Assembly (NCBI GenBank): GCA_002438075.1
Contig: DJSQ01000241.1
Coordinates: 1-10,022 of the forward strand
Direction of reading: 5' to 3'
DNA from: Clostridiales bacterium UBA6330
GTDB lineage: Bacteria > Bacillota > Clostridia > Oscillospirales > CAG-272
Length of the DNA stretch: 10,022 nt
Of this stretch, positions 5,901 to 10,022 are shown piece by piece. Made by a program: the position numbers and the translations under genes. The notes beneath the pieces are model-generated. The model saw nothing but the letters and a program-made list of their open reading frames with translations. It searched no databases and was not told the origin of the DNA. Positions within the stretch are counted from its first letter, which is position 1, and every line of letters starts with the position of its first letter.

Positions 5901-7064
5901 TTATTCCATAAACCCGCGCAGGTGTCTTGCGCGGCTGGGGTGCCGCAGCTTGCGCAGTGCCTTCGCCTCAATCTGACGGATACGCTCACGGGTGATATCG
6001 AATTCCTTGCCAACCTCCTCCAGCGTGCGGGTTCTGCCGTCGTACAGACCGAACCGCAGCTTGATGACGTGCTCCTCGCGCGGGGTCAGCGTGTGCAGCT
6101 GGCGCTCCAGCTCCTCGCGCAGAATGTTGGTGGAGGTTGCCTCTGCGGGGGACGGCGTATCGTCATCGGGGATGAAGTCACCGAGGTGGCTGTCCTCCTC
6201 CTCGCCGATCGGGGTCTCCAGCGACACGGGGTCCTGCGCGATTTTCATAATCTCGCGCACCTTGTCGGCGCTCATGTCCATCTTCTCGCCAATCTCCTCG
6301 GCGGTTGCCTCTCTGCCAAGCTCCTGTAGCATCTGGCGGGAATACCGCGACACCTTGTGAATCGTTTCCACCATGTGCACGGGAATGCGGATGGTCCGCG
6401 CCTGGTCCGCAATGGCTCTCGTAATCGCCTGCCGAATCCACCACGTGGCGTAAGTGGAGAACTTATAGCCCTTGGTGTAATCGAACTTTTCCACCGCCTT
6501 CATCAGTCCGAGGTTGCCCTCCTGAATCAGGTCGAGGAAATACATCCCACGCCCGACATAGCGCTTTGCAATTGACACCACCAACCGCAGGTTTGCCTCC
6601 ACAAGCTCGGTCTTGGCGCTCTCGTCACCCGCCATCATGCGCTCCGCCAGCTCCTTCTCGCGCTCGTTGGTCAGAAGCGGCACCTTGCCGATTTCCTTCA
6701 GATAGAGCCGCACGGGGTCGTCCACATTCACGCCGTCCTGCTCCAGACTCGTCACCATCGCGTCCGCCTCGCTGAACTGCGCGACCTCGCTTTCAATGGC
6801 GCTCATTTCCTCCGCAGAAAGGTCCCCGTCAAAATTGATGCCGTTGTCCTCCAGCTCCTCATACATCTTGTCGATCTGATCCACGTCGAAATCCCACTTC
6901 TCCATCGCGTCGTCCAGATCGTGCTGGGAGAGCTTTCCTTTCTTTCCTTTTTCAATCAGCGTATCCACGCTCGGTGCGTCCTTTTCCTCGTCCTCCGTCA
7001 TATCCTCCGCTTCATTCTCGGGCAGCTCCCGCTTCAGTTCTTCATCGACCGTGTTCTTTTTCAT
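5901..7064 (-). CDS. rpoD: RNA polymerase housekeeping sigma factor (SigA/RpoD)
   Basis: The primary sigma-70 factor, which directs RNA polymerase core enzyme to -35/-10 promoters. The 387 residues match the Gram-positive SigA size. An acidic N-terminus with region 1.1 (about 32-80) is followed by region 1.2 (DDPVRLYLKEIG, 115-126). Region 2 (about 157-228) contains EANLRLVVSIAKRYVGRG, the core-binding DLIQEGNLGLMKAVEKFDY and the -10 recognition and melting stretch KFSTYATWWIRQAITRAI. Region 3 spans about 235-300. Region 4 (about 325-380) ends in the -35 reading helix-turn-helix TLEEVGKEFDITRERIRQIEAKALRKLRHP. The ATG overlaps the dnaG stop as ATGA, and an AAAGGAAAGG site sits within the end of dnaG, so expression is probably coupled to dnaG. 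The TTGACA/TATAAT-like promoters seen in this window are those expected for this factor. Group 1 assignment is supported by region 1.1 and the full-length domain set. Confidence 0.97.
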   Translation of the reverse strand: MKKNTVDEELKRELPENEAEDMTEDEEKDAPSVDTLIEKGKKGKLSQHDLDDAMEKWDFDVDQIDKMYEELEDNGINFDGDLSAEEMSAIESEVAQFSEADAMVTSLEQDGVNVDDPVRLYLKEIGKVPLLTNEREKELAERMMAGDESAKTELVEANLRLVVSIAKRYVGRGMYFLDLIQEGNLGLMKAVEKFDYTKGYKFSTYATWWIRQAITRAIADQARTIRIPVHMVETIHKVSRYSRQMLQELGREATAEEIGEKMDMSADKVREIMKIAQDPVSLETPIGEEEDSHLGDFIPDDDTPSPAEATSTNILREELERQLHTLTPREEHVIKLRFGLYDGRTRTLEEVGKEFDITRERIRQIEAKALRKLRHPSRARHLRGFME

Positions 7065-8851
7065 GTGGCATCAACCTTTCCTTTATGTAGTTTGTTCCGT
7101 TTCATTTGCAAAAAGTCATTGAGATTTCCCGTTTTTTTCAGGTCCCGTTCCCGCCGCAGGTCACGCAAGCCCGCAAGCGCCGTTCGGAACGCGGTCGGAC
7201 CGTTTTGCGTCAGCCCCTGCCGCGCAACCTCCATCCTGCGTATCCTGCCCATTTCCTCGGGCGAAAATTCCTCGCCGAGCAGTTCAAACCGAAAGCCCTC
7301 CTCCGTTCCGTGCAGGCGCATGACTGCCTCAAACACGCGGCGATTGAATTCGGTTGCAAAATCCTCCCCCGAAAGCGGCTCGCGCCCCGAGGCAATCTCC
7401 TCCCGATATTCGGGAAAAATCAGGAGCAGACCCAGCAGGTTTTCCTCTGCCGCCGCCGCGCGCGGGTCCTTTGCGGCATCGGGATTGACCCTGTCGCCGA
7501 ACTTCCGCGCCTCGTTCTGCGCATCGCGTCCCTCGCGCTGTCGGATTTGCGCCAGCTGCTTCGTCCGCACCTTATCCACCGTGTTTTGCAGAATTTCGGG
7601 CGCGAGCTTCAGCTTTTTGGCAATCTGGTCGATATAAACCGCCCGCTCAATCGGCGATTGGTAGCCCGCAATCAGCTCGCACAGCTCGCCCGAAGCGCGG
7701 ATGCGGTCCGAGCTGACCGTCAGGTCATATTTTGCGAGGATATTGTCCATTTTATAATCGAAACCGGTTCGGCTTCCGTCCAGCGCGCGGCGGAATTTGT
7801 CCGCGCCGAATTTGACGATGTATTCGTCCGGGTCCTTCGCGCCGTCCAGCTTGAGAACCCGCACCTCCATACCGACCTCACCGAGAATCCGCATTGCCTT
7901 GTTTGCGGCGTTCTGCCCCGCCTCATCGGAATCGTAGGTGATGATAACCTGCTTGGTATATTTGGAGAAAATGCGCGCGTGGTTCGGTGTAATTGCGGTC
8001 CCCAGCGTTGCCACGGCGAACTCAAAGCCCGCCGCGTGCAGGGCAATCACGTCCATATACCCTTCACAGAGAATCATACGCTCCGCACAGCAGTTTTTCG
8101 CAAAATTCAGCGCAAACAGGTGGTTGCTCTTGCGGAACGCGGGGGTATCCGAGGTGTTGAGGTACTTCGGCTTGGAATCGTCCAGCACCCGCCCGCCGAA
8201 GGCAACGACATTTCCCACGGTGTCGATAATCGGGAACATGACCCGCCCGCGGAAGTAGTCATAGGACCGTCCCGTTTTCTGGCTCTTCCCGCAGAGGAAG
8301 CCGACCTGCAATTCCTCATCGGTGTAGCCCTTTTTGTGCATATAATCGGTCAGCAGTCCGAAATTCGCGGGGGCATACCCGAGCCCGAAATGCTTGATGG
8401 TGGCATCGGTCAGGTGTCTGCGCCCCTTGAGGTACTCCATCCCGGGCGCGCCGAGCTCGGAATCGAACAGGCAGGCGCGGAAGAACTTCGCCGCCTCCAG
8501 ATTCATCTCCAGCACCCGTTTTCGCGTCACGCCGCGCTCCTCGGGGCGGTCGTCCAGCCCCCTCGGCATTTGCAGTCCCGCGCGGTTTGCAAGGAACTCC
8601 ACCGCGTCAACGTAGTCGAGGTTTTCCGCCATCCGCACAAAGGTGATGGCATCGCCGCCCGCGTGACAGCCGAAGCAATAGAACATTTTCTTTGCGGGGG
8701 TGACAGTAAACGACGGCGTTTTCTCGCTGTGGAACGGACAAAGTCCGAGCAGGTTCGAGCCCGCCCGCTTGAGCGTAACGTACCGCCCGACCAGCTCCTC
8801 GATGTCGGTTCGGTCGACGACCTCCCGTATGAAATTATCGGGCAATCGCAC
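7061..8851 (-). CDS. dnaG: DNA primase DnaG
   Basis: Synthesises RNA primers at the replication fork in partnership with the replicative helicase. The 596-residue protein has the full domain order. The N-terminal CHC2 zinc-binding domain has C38-x2-H41-x17-C59-x2-C62. The catalytic core includes the RGRVMFPI and FGGR motifs (201-221) and PKYLNTSDTPAFRKS (228-242). The TOPRIM domain has E263 in CEGYMD and D307/D309 in YDSDEAG, which bind metal, followed by KDPDEY (339-344). The C-terminal portion, from about 450 on, is the helicase-interacting region and is much less conserved. The start is a GTG (8849-8851) with a GGGAGGG site seven bases upstream; it begins the usual RLPDNFI sequence, so an ATG is not missing. 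It lies 19 bases after dgt and overlaps rpoD by four bases, as middle gene of the operon. Confidence 0.97.
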   Translation of the reverse strand: MRLPDNFIREVVDRTDIEELVGRYVTLKRAGSNLLGLCPFHSEKTPSFTVTPAKKMFYCFGCHAGGDAITFVRMAENLDYVDAVEFLANRAGLQMPRGLDDRPEERGVTRKRVLEMNLEAAKFFRACLFDSELGAPGMEYLKGRRHLTDATIKHFGLGYAPANFGLLTDYMHKKGYTDEELQVGFLCGKSQKTGRSYDYFRGRVMFPIIDTVGNVVAFGGRVLDDSKPKYLNTSDTPAFRKSNHLFALNFAKNCCAERMILCEGYMDVIALHAAGFEFAVATLGTAITPNHARIFSKYTKQVIITYDSDEAGQNAANKAMRILGEVGMEVRVLKLDGAKDPDEYIVKFGADKFRRALDGSRTGFDYKMDNILAKYDLTVSSDRIRASGELCELIAGYQSPIERAVYIDQIAKKLKLAPEILQNTVDKVRTKQLAQIRQREGRDAQNEARKFGDRVNPDAAKDPRAAAAEENLLGLLLIFPEYREEIASGREPLSGEDFATEFNRRVFEAVMRLHGTEEGFRFELLGEEFSPEEMGRIRRMEVARQGLTQNGPTAFRTALAGLRDLRRERDLKKTGNLNDFLQMKRNKLHKGKVDAT

Positions 8852-8870
8852 GGCTTGTCCCTCCCTTCGG

Positions 8871-9875
8871 TCAGCCCTTCCAGACCTTCGGAATGAACAG
8901 GTCCTTATAGGTTTCGATTGCGTACCGATCGGTCATGCCCGCGATGAAATCGCAGACGCATCGTCTGACCGGTTCGGTTTTGGTATTGCGGTAGTACAAT
9001 TCGGGCATCTTTTCGGGATGCTCGGCAAAATATTCAAACAGTGCGGCGATCACCGCCTTCGACTTCCCGTCCTCGCGCTTTGCCTCGGAGTTGGTATAGA
9101 CGTTGGCGAACAGGAATTTGCGCAATTCATCGGTTGCCTCTCGGATATCGTCCGCCATAGAAATTTCGGGCTTGTCCGTGCTGGAATCGATGACCGATTT
9201 GACCATGGTATCGATGCGCTTTCCGTGGGTTTCCCCGAGCGTTTTGCGCAATTCCTTCGGGATGTCCTCCTGCGAGAGGATGCCCGCGCGGATGGCATCA
9301 TCGATATCGTGATTGATATAGGCGATGCGGTCGGCGAATTTGACGATCACGCCCTCCAGTGTGGAAGCCATGCAGCTGCCCGTGTGGTTGAGGATTCCGT
9401 CGCGGACCTCCCAAGTCAGGTTCAGTCCCTCTCCGTTGTTCTCCAGCTTTTCCACCACGCGGACGCTCTGGCGGTAGTGGGTGAAGTCGGGGGACCAGAG
9501 CCGTTGCATTTCCTCCTCGCCCGTATGACCGAACGGGGTATGTCCGAGGTCATGACCGAGCGCCGCGGCTTCGGTCAGGTCCTCATTCAGGCGCAGACCC
9601 CGCGCAATGATTCTTGCGATCTGGGTGACCTCCAGCGTATGCGTCAGGCGGGTTCTGTAGTGGTCGCCGACGGGTGCCAGAAAGACCTGCGTTTTATTCA
9701 TCAGCCGTCTGAAGGACTGGCAATGGATGATACGGTCGCGGTCCCTTTGAAATTCGGTTCTCATTTCGCACGGAGTGTACGGGTGGTCACGTCCTCTCGT
9801 ATTCTCGGTCAGGAACGCATACGGCGAGAGCGTTTGCTTCTCCCGCTCCAGAAACAGTTTACACAGGTTCTCCAC
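8871..9875 (-). CDS. dgt: Deoxyguanosinetriphosphate triphosphohydrolase-like protein (HD domain)
   Basis: An HD-superfamily phosphohydrolase, predicted to cleave dGTP or other dNTPs to the deoxynucleoside and triphosphate and so limit dNTP pools. The HD metal ligands are all visible: H79 in RLTH, H108-D109 in GHDLGH, and D182 in FADRIAY. The N-terminal SPYAFLTENTRGRDHP and QRDRDRIIHCQSFRRLMNKTQVF (43-65) blocks are typical of the short dGTPase family. The length of 334 residues fits the compact form found in Firmicutes; Escherichia coli Dgt is longer. The GTG at 9873-9875 is chosen because an AAAGGGG site lies six bases upstream and family homology begins there; the upstream ATG extension would add a basic, unrelated sequence that runs into a palindromic repeat. 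It leads the dgt-dnaG-rpoD operon. Whether the true substrate is dGTP or a mixture cannot be told. Confidence 0.93.
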   Translation of the reverse strand: MENLCKLFLEREKQTLSPYAFLTENTRGRDHPYTPCEMRTEFQRDRDRIIHCQSFRRLMNKTQVFLAPVGDHYRTRLTHTLEVTQIARIIARGLRLNEDLTEAAALGHDLGHTPFGHTGEEEMQRLWSPDFTHYRQSVRVVEKLENNGEGLNLTWEVRDGILNHTGSCMASTLEGVIVKFADRIAYINHDIDDAIRAGILSQEDIPKELRKTLGETHGKRIDTMVKSVIDSSTDKPEISMADDIREATDELRKFLFANVYTNSEAKREDGKSKAVIAALFEYFAEHPEKMPELYYRNTKTEPVRRCVCDFIAGMTDRYAIETYKDLFIPKVWKG

Positions 9876-9905
9876 GTTTTTCCCCTTTCGCTTTTTCCTC
9901 GCCCT

Positions 9906-9934
9906 AATATACGCGCAAAATCCCCCGTTACACT
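9906..9934 (-). promoter_or_regulatory. Possible promoter of the dgt-dnaG-rpoD operon
   Basis: On the minus strand a TATATT hexamer (9906-9911) lies about 30 bases before the dgt start, followed by a purine-rich leader with the ribosome binding site. A -35 box is not clear: the sequence 17 bases upstream is AGTGTA. It is the only AT-rich, -10-like site between the right-edge palindromes and dgt, so it is a candidate, but it may depend on an activator or not be used. Transcription from a gene outside the window is also possible. Confidence 0.3.
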
Positions 9935-9965
9935 TTTTTTCGGCAAATTTTTTCGCGGGGAAGAC

Positions 9966-10022
9966 CTTGGGGCTTTGCCCCAAGCCCCACTTAGGGGACT
10001 TCTTAAGGAGAAGTCCCCTAAG
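9966..10022. repeat. Palindromic extragenic element (two adjacent hairpins, continues to the window edge)
   Basis: Two perfect inverted repeats lie side by side. CTTGGGGC (9966-9973) pairs with GCCCCAAG (9977-9984) around a TTT loop. A 14-bp arm CTTAGGGGACTTCT (9990-10003) pairs with AGAAGTCCCCTAAG (10009-10022) around a five-base loop and ends exactly at the window edge. A third, mutually exclusive pairing is possible between AAGCCCC (9982-9988) and GGGGACTT (9994-10001). No T-run follows on the minus strand, so it is not a classical terminator for that direction. It resembles the dispersed REP/MITE-like intergenic palindromes of clostridial genomes; copy number cannot be judged from one window. 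Confidence 0.6.

Noticed and set aside
7084..7111. A possible internal rpoD promoter (TTGCAA, 16 bases, TACATA) in the end of dnaG
   Set aside because: Both boxes match poorly and the spacing is short. Internal promoters for sigA are known in other Firmicutes, but this match is what chance gives in such sequence.
7106..8896. A 596-codon plus-strand open frame antisense to dnaG
   Set aside because: It shadows an unmistakable primase with zinc and TOPRIM motifs. Its translation shows no family signature and its extent simply follows codon bias.
9876..9983. A 36-residue N-terminal extension of dgt starting from an upstream ATG
   Set aside because: The extension is basic and unlike the family, begins inside the palindromic element, and would skip the well-placed AAAGGGG site before the GTG at 9873-9875.
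1..10022. CRISPR array, tRNA genes, transposase or phage genes, toxin-antitoxin or defence systems
   Set aside because: No regularly spaced repeats, cloverleaf-like sequence, transposase or integrase motif, or small paired genes were seen on either strand. The CPBP/Abi family name alone is not evidence of a phage-defence role.

Overview
The window reads as a chromosomal segment of a fairly GC-rich member of the Clostridia (Firmicutes), most likely of the Oscillospiraceae/Ruminococcaceae type. This is inferred from the dgt-dnaG-rpoD gene order, the SigA-type promoters, the strong AGGAG-like ribosome binding sites and a Gram-positive style lipoprotein. No species can be named from the sequence alone. 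All seven recognisable genes lie on the minus strand, so the text below follows transcription from the right end to the left.

Right part (about 10022 to 5901): a palindromic repeat element at the very edge is followed by dgt (a dGTPase-like HD phosphohydrolase, GTG start), dnaG (primase, GTG start, 19 bp later) and rpoD/sigA (housekeeping sigma factor, overlapping dnaG by 4 bases as ATGA). This is a compact macromolecular-synthesis operon linking dNTP pools, replication priming and transcription initiation.

Middle (5900 to 2853): a 276-bp intergenic region carries a good SigA promoter and a short leader hairpin. It drives a 923-residue lipoprotein resembling family-1 extracellular solute-binding proteins, but nearly twice their usual size, with a beta-rich stretch apparently inserted. 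No transporter permease or ATPase gene is next to it. The gene ends at a symmetrical hairpin with T-runs on both sides.

Left part (2751 to 130): a WecA/TagO/MraY-family polyprenyl-phosphate sugar-1-phosphate transferase, then a very good promoter overlapping its stop codon. That promoter serves a two-gene unit of a CPBP (CAAX-like) intramembrane protease and a cytosolic glycerophosphodiester phosphodiesterase, which overlap by ATGA. These three genes all concern the cell envelope or its lipids. A terminator hairpin with its T-run on the plus strand closes the left edge and may also serve a plus-strand gene outside the window.

No CRISPR array, tRNA, rRNA, transposase, phage gene or defence system was recognised. 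Most of the window is ordinary core genome. The points most worth a second look are the oversized orphan lipoprotein, the right-edge palindromic element, and the CPBP protease-GDPD pair with its embedded promoter.
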